From positions 36,356,879 to 36,420,878 of the forward strand of contig NC_084596.1 in the NCBI RefSeq assembly GCF_033807715.1: a DNA stretch of 64,000 bases, read 5' to 3'. The notes below the pieces were generated by a model. The model had not been told where the DNA came from and ran no database searches. It saw only the letters and a list, made by a program, of their open reading frames with translations. Numbering within the stretch: position 1 is the stretch's first letter; each line of letters starts with the position of its first letter. The position numbers were made by a program, and so were the translations under genes. Positions 12,542-22,683 of this stretch are shown piece by piece. This DNA is from Cololabis saira (lineage: Eukaryota; Chordata; Actinopteri; Beloniformes; Belonidae).

Positions 12542-15500
12542 AACTCATTAAAAAAAAAAAACATAAAAAAATAAAATATTGCCACCTTAGATTCAGAAAG
12601 GATTATTTCATTTCATTTTCTTTTTTCTTTAAAAGTCAAGTGTTTAATTGATATTATAAACAGAAATTATCTATTATTACTGTAAGTGATAACGCTGAGG
12701 TCCTAATCTTAATTTGTAATAATCTAGTGGTCTAGTAAAAATAAACAAAAAACGTAGTTTTGTTTTAGATTATTTGTGGTAGACTTGTCCAGTACCGACT
12801 TTAGCATTTATTTCCTAACAAGGAAACTTCCTTCAAATCCATCTCCTTCAGTAGTCAACTTATAAACTAAAATCTGAAACTGATAAAACATAGTTTTAGA
12901 CCGATGAAGAAAGTTCTCCATCTGAGATTTATGCTCCCTTTCAACCCGGCTAAGCCGGGAAGTCTTCACTCCCACAGAGTTGAATCATAAACTGATCTGG
13001 CTCCATCTTTTTTTTTTTTTATCCCCCGTCTCTCCTCTCCCGGTCTCCCTGCCTTTCTTCCCCGTGCTCTCAAAGGGAGGGGAAGGATGGTGGCACTTCA
13101 CAGAGGGATAGGCCCTCGCTTCATCTCTCCAGCTGAGGAGACCCCCCTGCAACTTCTCTATATCCATTTAGCCGGCTCTGTCTGGCTCTGGAGAGCCTGC
13201 TGGATTCAGCTGTGTGTTAGAACCACTGAGGAGCTTTCAACACCAAATCCACCTTCTGAGCCTTCTGCTGAGTGTGTGAGGGTGTACATGTGTGCGTTTC
13301 AAGTTGCTCTCCCCAGGCCACCTCAGTTATCTGCGTCACATCACAAGGTTCCCTATTAGGGCCCAGCAGAAGGGTCCAGGCTCGTTTTTAACGATGTGAA
13401 GGCGAGACGGACGGATGGATGGGAGGCGTGTCTGGGAGACGGATGAAAAGTGAGGAGAAGCCACCTCCCACCCTAAGAGCTCCACTTTGTTGCGGTTTAG
13501 CCGAGGCTCCGGCATTGATCTGTCTTGTCTCCTCTGCAGGCAGAGGAAGGGAGGCAGGTGAGGCTCAGCGTGTGTGTTTAACAACGGATCGAACGGGAAG
13601 AAGGGCCACATGAAAGAAGGAGCAGAGCTGGGAGAGCCTGAACGAGCCTCAGAGAGATAACAACGGCCCTGTAGCTCCATCTGCAGATCTTGATGGACCG
13701 CTGTCTTTCCTCTGCTCATTTACACAACTGAGGCCACAAAGAGAGGCTTTGTGGGGAAGAATTAAGTTAAAATAATCAAGCCGCGGGCAGATCGGTAATT
13801 CAAGAAACAGAATTTAACTTTGATTAGAAGTTTGATTAAAAATGTTCCTTTTAAAAGGCTACTATTTGCTGAGTCATTGTATTGGTTGATAACAGAAACT
13901 GGTAAAATAATGAATAAGAACAGCCTTATTGAGAATGTTTCTGTTTTTTTCAAAGCACATAAGAGGAAAAAATAGGTGAAAAAAGAAATATACAGTTAAA
14001 AATGGTTGAAAGTATGTAAAATTATGCTTGTTATTTGAAAGCAGAAGTGTTTTCTGGTAGGGTTTTCCTATCAGTATCACATTAGCAGGGATCCAGAGTG
14101 CAAAACATCACGTGAGGGGGCTGTGCAGGGGGTTTGCAGACATTCTGGTCTCACCTCAAAAACTGAAGAGAAGTTGATAAAGAATTTACCAATAAACACG
14201 GCTTTCAGAAAATAGTAGGTAGAGGACATTTTACAGCAAAAAGGGATTATATACTTAGTTGGAGGATTTAGTTGCAGCTGCAGAGGGGGGGGTATGAGGG
14301 CCTGGAAGGCTGTGACAAAGTCGAAAGACCACACGCATATATAACCATCTCGGTCCCTGAATGTTTGAAGCTTGTCAGCTGACCACTGGCAAATGTCAGT
14401 ATTGATCATTTATGAGTGAAAGATAACAGAAATGGGGGAATTTCTGTGAATGTCGAACTCTTATTTAATTTGAAAGCACGTTAAGAAGATAAAGGAACTA
14501 GTTTGGTTCGTCTGTGAAAACGACCTATATTAGAAAACTGCCAGTTTATAAGTAACTTATTCATCAGTAATGCAGTACAGATGGAAAACATACAAAATGA
14601 TCACGTCTGAGAAATACCTTGTTTGCCTTTATTATAAGTACCTTAGTTAAGGTTAAGTTTTAGCGAGATCAAACAATCATGGATGTGCACGTTATTTTGG
14701 TTGTTCAGTTTTAAAGTAAACATGCCAAATCTTCTCTTGTTTTGGTTTTTCTAATGAGCAGGTTTTCTGCTTTTTATTTATGTTTATGACAGGAAAAAAA
14801 TAAAGAAAACAAATGTTAGTTGATGTAATCCAGAGGTTATGAAGTAAGTGATTTTTCTTGCTTCAGTCGTCCAAAACCTAAATCTTAGAACATTTAAATC
14901 ATTTTAAGCAACTTAATTTCCTTTTATTACATTATCCTACAATAAAATAATTTTGAAGCCTTTACTTCCATATCCATACAGATATAACTTCCTAGAAAAG
15001 ACTAGTTAGATGAAAGTTTGGGTAGAGAACAGTAAAGAATGTAGTGGAGACCCCCACACCGGTGTTATGGACGGCTACATGCTTGCACACAAGGTGTGCC
15101 GTCAGAGCCGCTGCCGTGCTCCCCAGTGACCGGCTCTCCCATCCACTTCTATAATTGCATTTCTGTTCACACACACATGCACACACAGCGCTGGCCAGCG
15201 GGTCAATTGCCCAGCTAAATGTGTTTTCCTTCCCCTCGCTAAGGAGCTTGTGCAGGGCCTAGCCAAGCTGAGCTGGGCTGACCCCGGGCCAGCCCTCGGT
15301 GCCACCAGACCCCTGGTACCATTACAGCTCCCTGGTCACATTCAGCACCAGTCTCACTGAACTAACAGTGCTCGCACAGTGAATGATGGATGAGCAGAGG
15401 AAACACAGAAGGAGACAAACAGAAGAGAATGGAGGGAGGGAGGAGGGAGAGAACAAACTGCTGTTGGAGCCGAGGAGGGTCGGTCAGTCATCCAACAAAC

Positions 15501-15621
15501 ACAGGACTGGACTTCTTTATCGCCGCGCAGCGCTCCCGCTGCCAGCGCTGACAACACAGCTTCCTCAGACGGACGAGCCGCCCTGAGCGAGTAGGAAATA
15601 CTGCGTTTGTGCGTTTGTTAC

Positions 15622-15751
15622 CTCTGAAGCCTCCTTCCAGCAGAGCCGTGGCTCTGATCCTCTTCTGCCCCGCCCACTCGTACTCCTCAAAGCCCCGGCC
15701 GTTCTCTCCATCCATGTCTGCAGAGTCATCGTCAGCTAAAGCGCCCTCGCG
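15622..15751 (-). CDS. rnf220: rnf220 coding exon F: FEEYEW / KRIRAT block
   Basis: This 130-nt exon starts in phase 0 and encodes REGALADDDSADMDGENG, then RGFEEYEWAGQKRIRATALL and EGGFR, plus the first base of Gly. The FEEYEW-x-GQKRIRAT-x-LLEGGFRG stretch is one of the most conserved parts of RNF220 and is diagnostic. The donor is GAG|GTAACA. The acceptor is TTTGTGTGTCAG, whose pyrimidine tract is broken up by GT repeats. The first 15 or so residues are acidic and variable, as expected for the family. Confidence 0.95.
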
Positions 15752-16518
15752 CTGACACACAAAAACACACACAGAGCCGCATTTTAAAACACGGCATATT
15801 GCATAAACAGTGTTTGGCTAAACATGACAGAATATTTCTTTATTAATCTTTAAAGATGAGGTGCAGTGACAGACAAGACCAAATTCCCGAAGCAGGTTTA
15901 ACCTGTTGGGTCCCACATGAAAAAGTTGGAATTTATTTAAACTACAGTAAAGTTTAGGGTTTGCAACTAATGCACTAAATATGTGGACAGTTTAAATACT
16001 TTAACCACTTTCTTTCATTTTTTTGGTTTAAATGCAAAGTCCAATTTGAGATGAGGTTTTATTTTGCCTCTATATGGATATAATATTGATATAATATGGA
16101 TAAAAATGGTAAAAATCTACACTATTTATTCCACTTTTCCTTTTCTAAAGCAAACACATGTGTAGAGAAGACAAAGATCGGCGGGAAAGCTTCCATACTG
16201 GAAGGCCTAAAGTGTGCTAGAAGAGGACAGGAATTAGTATCTCTAGCTACATTGATGGAGAGAAGTCAATGAGGTGAGACGACGGAAGTTTGTTAATTAC
16301 AGGAAGTGATTTGTGGGTGGTCTACTCTAGAGAGGAACGGTTGAGGGTCTACGAGAGAGAAGGAGTCACCGTTGGTGCAGGCTTCATGTGACCGGCCCAG
16401 CACCCCTGTCGTACATACAGGGGCCGTGACTCGTGCTCAGAGGTTACATGCCAGTGGAGAAGAAGCAACTGCATCATATGGGATAAACTGGGATATCATT
16501 GTTCAAATTCCATGAATA

Positions 16519-17374
16519 CCGTATTTTCTGGACTATAAGCCGCACCCGCTCTATTAAAAAAAAAAAAAAAGATATGCAAGCCGCAGATATTTAAGTTGTT
16601 AGATTAGATATTTACTACATGTACAGAACGATTTTGAACTGTAAATGATGTACATGTTTGTACCTAAATAGATCCTTTCCTACACTACAAAAACTCAAAA
16701 TCTTAACGAGAATATTTGTCTTATTTTTAGTTAAAATGTCTCATTTTTAGTAAAAAAAAAATCTCATTACAATTAAAACAAGACTCATCGCTGGAAAAAA
16801 CAACAATTTTCACCTGTTTCAAGTAGATTTTCACTTAATAAGTCAAATAAGTAGAAAATCTACCAGTGGAACAAGATTTTTTTTGCTTGTAATGAGAAGA
16901 TAAATGTTGTTCCACTGGCAGATTTTTCTACTTATTTCAAGTGAAAATCTACTTGAAACAGGTGAAAATGATTTTTCTGGTAATGACTCCTGACTGAGAT
17001 TTTTTTGACTAAAAATGAGACATTTTAACTAGGAATAAGACAAATATTCCTGGTAAGATTTTGAGTTTTTGCAGTGTAACAGTGTCTTTTAACACAGCAG
17101 CAACTTTGCTGATTAAAACGGGACAGAACCAAGAGAATAGCGAGATAACCGGTATTTATTTATCTGTTTCAAATCTGCTTCTACCTACTTCTATCTGCTA
17201 AAGAAGAAGTAGCGTATTCTTCTTTGCATTTATTTTGTCTTAGTTTTGATTCTAATTCCGGTTAGAGCGCCCCGAGCGGTGGAAGAAAAATCCACAGAAT
17301 AGCTGCATCTTTGTATAAGCCGCATGGTTGAAAACCTATGAAAAAAGTAGCGGCTTATAGTCCAGAAAATACGG
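16519..17374. mobile_element. TIR DNA element, interrupted by a younger MITE
   Basis: The ends read CCGTATTTTCTGGACTATAA and the exact inverse TTATAGTCCAGAAAATACGG, with TA at 16517-16518 and 17375-17376. The inside is AT-rich, with GCGGCTTATA-type subterminal repeats. A second inverted-repeat element sits within it at 16683-17076, giving a relative age order. Without the insert the element would be about 460 bp. Confidence 0.85.
16683..17076. mobile_element. Nested long-inverted-repeat MITE, TA duplication
   Basis: The left terminus is CACTACAAAAACTCAAAATC and the inverse of the right terminus is CACTGCAAAAACTCAAAATC. The arms extend for well over 150 bp each and meet near 16885. TA flanks both ends (16681-16682 and 17077-17078). 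CACTGCAAAAA-ended MITEs are widespread in fish. Confidence 0.85.
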
Positions 17375-17579
17375 TATATGCTTTAAGTCGTGCAGACAGA
17401 TAAACCCCATATGACGAGACTGCAGAAGAGAAAGACAGGTGGTGCTAAACGTCTAGTAGAACTTGGTGGTTTCTGGATGATGGCACTGGTGACTTTACTA
17501 CGGGAAATAGAGAGGTGACGGGGGCAGAAAGGCTGTCCGACTGGCGGCAGGAAGGGGTTCTGGACGCGGACTGTACTAC

Positions 17580-17704
17580 CTGGATCAGGCATTGTTCCAC
17601 ATGTCTACTCATCTCCTCCTCGCTCCCAGCCAATGGGGCGTTGCACAGCGGACATACCTGGCCCCCCTCCTCAGGCTTCCTCCTCTTCATCTTCCCTATG
17701 CGGG
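17580..17704 (-). CDS. rnf220: rnf220 coding exon E: basic segment plus second zinc-finger-like motif
   Basis: This 125-nt exon begins with CC (completing Ala) and encodes RIGKMKRRKPEEGGQ, then VCPLCNAPLAGSEEEMSR and HVEQCLIQ. KMKRRK is a plausible nuclear localisation signal. The second part has the spacing C-x2-C-x14-H-x3-C, a compact zinc-binding motif also present in the RNF220 family. The acceptor is TCTCATCCAG. The donor used for the full-length form is CAG|GTAGTA after 17580, leaving phase 0. A second in-frame donor, CAG|GTATGT, lies inside the exon at 17657 and would remove the whole zinc-binding motif (see findings). Translation runs on into the intron without an immediate stop, so the 3' end was set by splice site and phase. 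Confidence 0.93.
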
Positions 17705-19080
17705 CTGGATGAGAAGAGCAAGAAAAAAAAATAGAGATCAATGTTTAGTGTGGATGTAATTAACATCTGTGTATTTCAGCTTTCACTACTGTTGTTTATC
17801 TATCTGTCAGATGAATTTTACTTGAGTCAGTCAGATAAAAAAAGGGCTTTTTCTTCCGTCCTGCAGCCTGCATGGTAATGAAAGGAGGCTGATTTAGCTA
17901 AACTTGCCACCTTCTGGGATGCGTTCAGAATGAAACAGCTGGATGTGACAATCTCAATCCTCTGCCTTCACTCTACATCAGCATCATCCCGCTCCCTCCG
18001 TCTCTCCCTCCTTCCCTGTCCTTCTGTCACAGCTCCCCACCCGCCCCCCCCTCCACGCACACATTTAATTAGAAATTTAACAGGGCAGAACAGCCGTCAT
18101 TGCACCCCGAGTCTCTGTCGTTTTTTCTTAACTGCAAATAGCGCACGGGGACATTAATTTTTAGCTGGCTGGGAAAGCAAGGGAGGCCGAGAGGGACTGT
18201 GGCGCTTGGATGGAGGGAAGGAGGGAGAGAAGGAGGACATAAGGCGGCGCGCCATAACTGCAGGGCAAGAAAAGGGAAGAAGCCGAGAAGGGAGGGCTGA
18301 GGAGACACCGGCTTGCCAAGTCTCTCCCTGACGCTGATCAGGAGGAACGTGGTTAAAGAGAGATCGGGAAGGGAAGCTAATTAGCTGCGGCGGGGACTCC
18401 GGTCCCCACGAACGCAGGGATACTTTTCTACATGAGAAAATCACCCCTGGTTCCTCGTGAGGCCAGAGAGCACATCAGAGTGCACGAAACTTAAACTACA
18501 AAACAATATTGTGCTGTGATGGAGACAACTACTACTGAATTAAGAATAAAACACTTCTCTATATGACTGTATACAACTAATAAACAACTGAATGATTCTT
18601 TTGACCAGTTAAAAAACAAAAAAAAATATCCTTAAATGATCCTTTTTTTTTTTAAAGAGACTGAGTTTGACTAAACACTTTGGTCAACACTGATGTTAAT
18701 TTATATTATAAATCCAACTGAACTAAATATATGCCCATTGCATTTTTAAAATGTATTCATTTGTCTATTTTGATGATTCTATAAGACAATTAGAAAGTTA
18801 CAAACAGTTAAAACAGTTATGTTAAATAACATATGGGGCTTCCTGAACGCGCTAAAAGGCCTAAACTGAAGCCATCAGGAATCAAGATGATCTTAGCAGA
18901 GAGCATAGGGGCTTTTTGTATACCATAAGTATTAAAAGTAATGGGTATATTTAATAAGACTATTCATGATAATAATAATAATAATAAAGGTTTTTGTTAA
19001 TTGTTTATGTAATAATTGCTCGGGGGTCGTGTTCTGGGTCTCTGGGAGGCGCCTAGAGACAACTTCTGTTGTAATAGACG

Positions 19081-19119
<39 letters not shown>

Positions 19120-19522
19120 AGAGCAAAAGTTTGGACAGACTTCCCCTTTTGTTTGAATGAGAAGGGGTCTGGGAGGCCACTTGTAAAACATCCATAAGAC
19201 CCACAGGGGTCCAAAACATGACATCATCAAACCACATCCCATGCTGCATGATCCCACAAGATGTTTAATGTTTACAAAAAGTATCTGGTAACAATTCCCA
19301 TCATATTTATTCAGTAAATAGGTTCACATCCAGTATTCAAGAAGGTTAATTACCAGTTTTTTATTTTGCATTTTCCTTTGACTTTATAACTGAACATAAT
19401 TTTCACTTTGTTTTCACATTTATACAATTCCATGGGCAACATTGTTTTAAAAACACATGTAAAGCAGATCAACTAATGTGAGCATGAAGTCTCTGGGGCG
19501 CTGAAACGACCTGTGCACATAC
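17705..19522 (-). other. rnf220 intron, 1.8 kb
   Basis: Holds a pyrimidine/purine-biased, GC-rich stretch at 17960-18450 with no convincing ORF, an AT-rich middle, and a retroposon 3' tail ending in (TA)n at 19020-19116. Confidence 0.7.
19020..19116 (+). mobile_element. Retroposon 3' tail ending in (TA)17
   Basis: The sequence around GGGTCTCTGGGAGGCGCCTA, GAGACAACTTCTGTTGT and GACGCTATATA resembles a 3' end common to many fish LINE/SINE copies, which finish with GCGCTATATAAA-type repeats. Here the tail has grown into a (TA)n microsatellite at about 19082-19115. The family name is not certain. Confidence 0.5.
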
Positions 19523-19565
19523 CATTCAATCTTGTTTGCCTGTTTGCCCGAACTCGTAAAAATGT
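19523..19565 (-). CDS. rnf220: rnf220 coding microexon D: TFLRVRANRQTRLN
   Basis: This 43-nt exon encodes TFLRVRANRQTRLN plus one base (G) of the following Ala codon. The peptide is a highly conserved basic stretch of RNF220 that joins DRYQ to ARIGKMKRRK. The acceptor is TGCTTGCAG and the donor is ATG|GTATGT, both good matches. The exon is too short to appear as an open reading frame in a normal scan. It was found by looking for the family sequence between its neighbours, and the joined frame is correct on both sides. Confidence 0.94.
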
Positions 19566-19983
19566 CTGCAAGCAGAAGAGAAAAGAGAGAGGGGGGATAT
19601 TCATTAGATCACCAGGAGACAGTATGATGTGTTTACAAGTGCAAATAGGGACGTAGTGAGCGGGATTGCGGCGGATGCTGGGGACTCAGCAGTGTCAACA
19701 TATGAACCTACTTCTCTCTTGTTCTCCAGCTCTTCCATAACTGTCACATCTCCCTCGCTGAGCCGCTAAAACTCATGTCTGCAGGAGGGTCGAGTGTGTT
19801 TCCACAGACTCAACATGTCAACAAACTGAACGCTGCGTCTAAAATTTGATCCGGATGGGAAAGGATTGAAAGTGGCGCCCGGATCGGCTAATATCACTCC
19901 TGCCCGACGCCATGTTGGCTTGTTTTGGTCACGTGAGCGCGGGCAAACGGAAGTAGGGACACGTCATAAGCTGTTGCGCCTCT

Positions 19984-20000
19984 CGGCCGCTAGGGGGAAG
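19984..20000 (+). promoter_or_regulatory. Candidate CTCF-binding core
   Basis: CGGCCGCTAGGGGGAAG is close to the vertebrate CTCF core (CCGCTAGGGGGCAG-like, one mismatch at the GCA position). It lies in a short GC-rich island within an intron. This is a motif match only and could be chance. Confidence 0.3.
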
Positions 20001-20223
20001 CAACGGGACTTATTTTTTTTGTCAAGAGATCCCAATGATAGATTTGATGTTTTGCATGCAGATTATCACACATGCAGCTCACTTTTCTGACGATAAGAAT
20101 CGTTTTTAAATGTTAGCTATGTATTAAATAGAAGATTTTACTTGGAATAAAATGTCCCAAAGCATTCTAAATGCTTAAGTAACCAAACACGTGCAATAAA
20201 AATCATTTAGCACCTTCTTTAAT

Positions 20224-20530
20224 AATCATGTCTGCCTCACTCTGCTGCACCTTTCACTTTTGTATTTCTTTGTATAATTTTTTTGTATTTTTTGTATAAT
20301 TTGTCTTGTAAAATTGTAAATAAGTTATTTTTATTTTTATTTTTTATTTTTATTTTTATTCAGAACTGTCTTTTTCTCTACCTCAAACTGCTGCACCTTT
20401 AAATGTTTATTCTGTACATAGAAATACCACATTTGTTTATTTTACTACCTAAAGAGCGAAATTACTGGAGTCAAATTCCTTGTTGGACAATGTTCGAACC
20501 TGGCCAATAAAGCTGATTCTGATTCTGATT
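20224..20530 (+). mobile_element. LINE-type 3' end with CTGATT repeat tail
   Basis: The segment ends CCAATAAAGCTGATTCTGAT TCTGATT, a terminus seen on very many fish retroposon copies, and includes GCTGCACCTTT twice. The tail is a short hexamer repeat. There is no reverse transcriptase ORF. The clade is not assigned. Confidence 0.55.
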
Positions 20531-22540
20531 AAGGGCTTTCTTTTTCAATTGATTACATCAGCAATCATGACTAATGTATCAGTTTGTAGCGCTATAATTG
20601 TCAGAAACTCTATATAGTAGGAGAAGATTTAAGTTCAGTAGCTTAAAATCACAAAATTAAGGGTTTTCCTCTCTTTTATCCACCACCAGGGGTGTTTTAG
20701 GTTTAAACGTGTTGGGATGCAATACTGTGTTGCGCAAAACGAAACATCCTTATTTTCTTGCAATGGTTGTAAGGAATTACAAGTCCAGAAAAGGAGAGAA
20801 ATCCTAAATTCGTAATCTTATATTATTTTTTTATATGCTTAAATTGCGATGCAGATAAAAGCAAAGCATTCTCCATAATTTTACTCTGGTGTTGATGCCA
20901 AAAAAAAAATCAAAAGCTTATACTTCAATAATTGCAATCAGTTACTTTCAAGCACTGCCAGATGTGGGATAAATTATTAATCATGCACTTTTATAAGCAT
21001 TTCTGGAACATTTGGGGACCTGGCTAGTTCAGTTGCCTCGGGTAAATTACCTGCATCATTAAAAGTAATGGTCCTAGCGATAAAAGTACAGTATAATGAA
21101 ATTAATTGAGGTCAGATTCATCTATCCTTTGCACCTCTGTCAATTTCAAAAGGTGCACCCCGGGTCCACTGGGATTAAAACCCAGAGGCCTCTGTGAGTT
21201 AACTATATGCTGACTAAAGCAGCCCTCTCCTGTGGTGACGGGTACCCTCTCTTTGACACTGCGGCCGTCTCCTCACCGTTTGCTCATCTCCTGACGGTGA
21301 GAGCCGTCAAGCGGCCAGGCCTTCACCTCCAACCGCCTCCCGCCAACGCTTGAGTTATAGACCTACTGGCCGCGCGTAACCGCCGCCACCTTATTATTAT
21401 GACACACTCACTAAATGGCTGCTGATAGGTCAGGTTTTTAGAAGTGAGAAGGTAGAGTGCACTCAGGCCGACTGGCAGAGAGGAGGTGGCAAAGTCTGCC
21501 ATTATGCTTTATTTTCAGGGTGCTAAAAAGAGTCACCATTGACTTAATCATTTGTATAATATAAGGTGATTTCAGCAGTTTCACCTAATGAGAAAATCTC
21601 CTTTATTGCTATAAGGTCTTTATGAGCTGTGTCATCCTAACATATGGATGTAACGTCTGCATGGACTTAATAGTTCTTATTTTATGGTGTTAGGGGGGAA
21701 ACCCACTTAACCCTGAGATACATCACGGCCCGAGGAATTACCCGAACAAACTTTGATGAATAGAAGAGATAAAAGCAGTCAGGGTGACATCTGAGATTTA
21801 AGAAGATTGGCCTGTTAGTCAACTTAACTGCTGAAAAGGCATAAAACCCCAAATTTGCCATCATTTTTTTTCTGCTACACAGATATATGTCATAATAACA
21901 GAAATTCATTATTTGATTCAATATATTATGGAAGTCTCATGATTTGCTACAATGTTAATACACCTAAAATGTCAATGCCGGGAACGTGTCTTGGATTCCT
22001 GGATCGTCAACTTATCCTGACATTTGAATTAATGGCAGTATGAAAGTTGAGTCTTAGGAGGTTTGTCAGTTTCAGCAGTTTCTCAGCTGTCTTATAGGGC
22101 GACACCTAAAGTGCTTTTATTTTATATCCCCCTATTTAAGAATAAAGTCCAATTAACAGATTAACTCTAACCAAGCAGATGCTTTTTATCATTTCAAAGT
22201 GTGTATTAGAGTATTAGAAAAAAAAGATCTTATTCTATGGTTAAGGGCATACACGTGTATATGTAAATATATATATATCATACTCAACTTATATACTCAA
22301 CTTGAAGGATGACATCGGACATTTCATTAAGATATCTGTGAATTTTGTCAATGTGAAGAAATCAGACCTAAAATGTCTCTTTTAATATTTGATTCAGTAA
22401 ATTGTCTAAACATTAGATTATGTAGTATACAAATCTTTGAGGATATAAAATGAGTAGCAAAGTGTAATCTCATGAAGTATTTTTCACCCTGGACAAGACT
22501 TGACTGGAAACAGGAAATTTAGTTTTCAAACACAGGGTGA

Positions 22541-22585
22541 CACAGACTGTGTGTGTGTGTGTGAGTGTGTGTGCGTATGAGTGTG
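22541..22585 (-). repeat. CA-rich repeat at the donor of the intron after exon C
   Basis: On the transcribed strand the intron reads gtcacactcatacgcacaca and continues as a (CA)n-like tract to about 22541. The repeat therefore starts at intron position +3. Confidence 0.8.
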
Positions 22586-22587
22586 AC

Positions 22588-22683
22588 CTGGTATCTGTCG
22601 GAGTGGTGGGCGTCCTCGGACGACAGGGGTGATACCAAGGGAGACTCTCCCTCACGCTTGATGTGTACGGACAGCAGCATCGA
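22588..22683 (-). CDS. rnf220: rnf220 coding exon C: KREGESP / HHSDRYQ segment
   Basis: This is a 96-nt, 32-codon exon in phase 0 at both ends. It encodes SMLLSVHIKREGESPLVSPL and then SSEDAHHSDRYQ. The IKREGESP and HHSDRYQ motifs are characteristic of RNF220. IKREGE also fits the shape of a SUMOylation site (hydrophobic-Lys-x-Glu), which is my inference only. The acceptor is CTGTCTCTCCAG. The donor is CAG|GTCACA, a weak match at positions +3 to +6, and it runs directly into a CA-rich repeat in the intron. Because the exon is a multiple of 3 in phase 0, skipping it would not shift the frame. Confidence 0.93.

Larger units (their letters stand above)
6917..15621 (-). other. rnf220 intron, 8.7 kb
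   Basis: Contains a second hAT copy (7561-7906), a poly-A run, a GT higher-order array (8686-9145), poly-G (10219-10240), a TIR element (12094-12541), pyrimidine-rich sequence at about 10780-11000 that makes a spurious 248-aa frame, and a GC-rich non-repetitive stretch at about 15040-15330. No coding exon is expected, since exons F and G join directly in the family, and none was seen. Confidence 0.7.
15752..17579 (-). other. rnf220 intron, 1.8 kb
   Basis: Nearly half of this intron is the nested transposon pair at 16519-17374. The remainder, 15752-16518, is AT-rich and without recognisable structure. Confidence 0.7.
19566..22587 (-). other. rnf220 intron, 3.0 kb
   Basis: Contains a CTCF-like site (about 19984), a LINE-type 3' end (20224-20530), and a GC-richer non-repetitive block at about 21150-21420. 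The donor side next to exon C (22541-22587) is a CA-rich repeat on the transcribed strand. Confidence 0.7.

Noticed and set aside
17445..17579. Extension of the rnf220 exon E frame (VVQSASRTPSCRQ onward)
   Set aside because: The frame stays open past the donor by chance. Family sequence and phase require splicing at 17580, with exon F supplying REGALADD.
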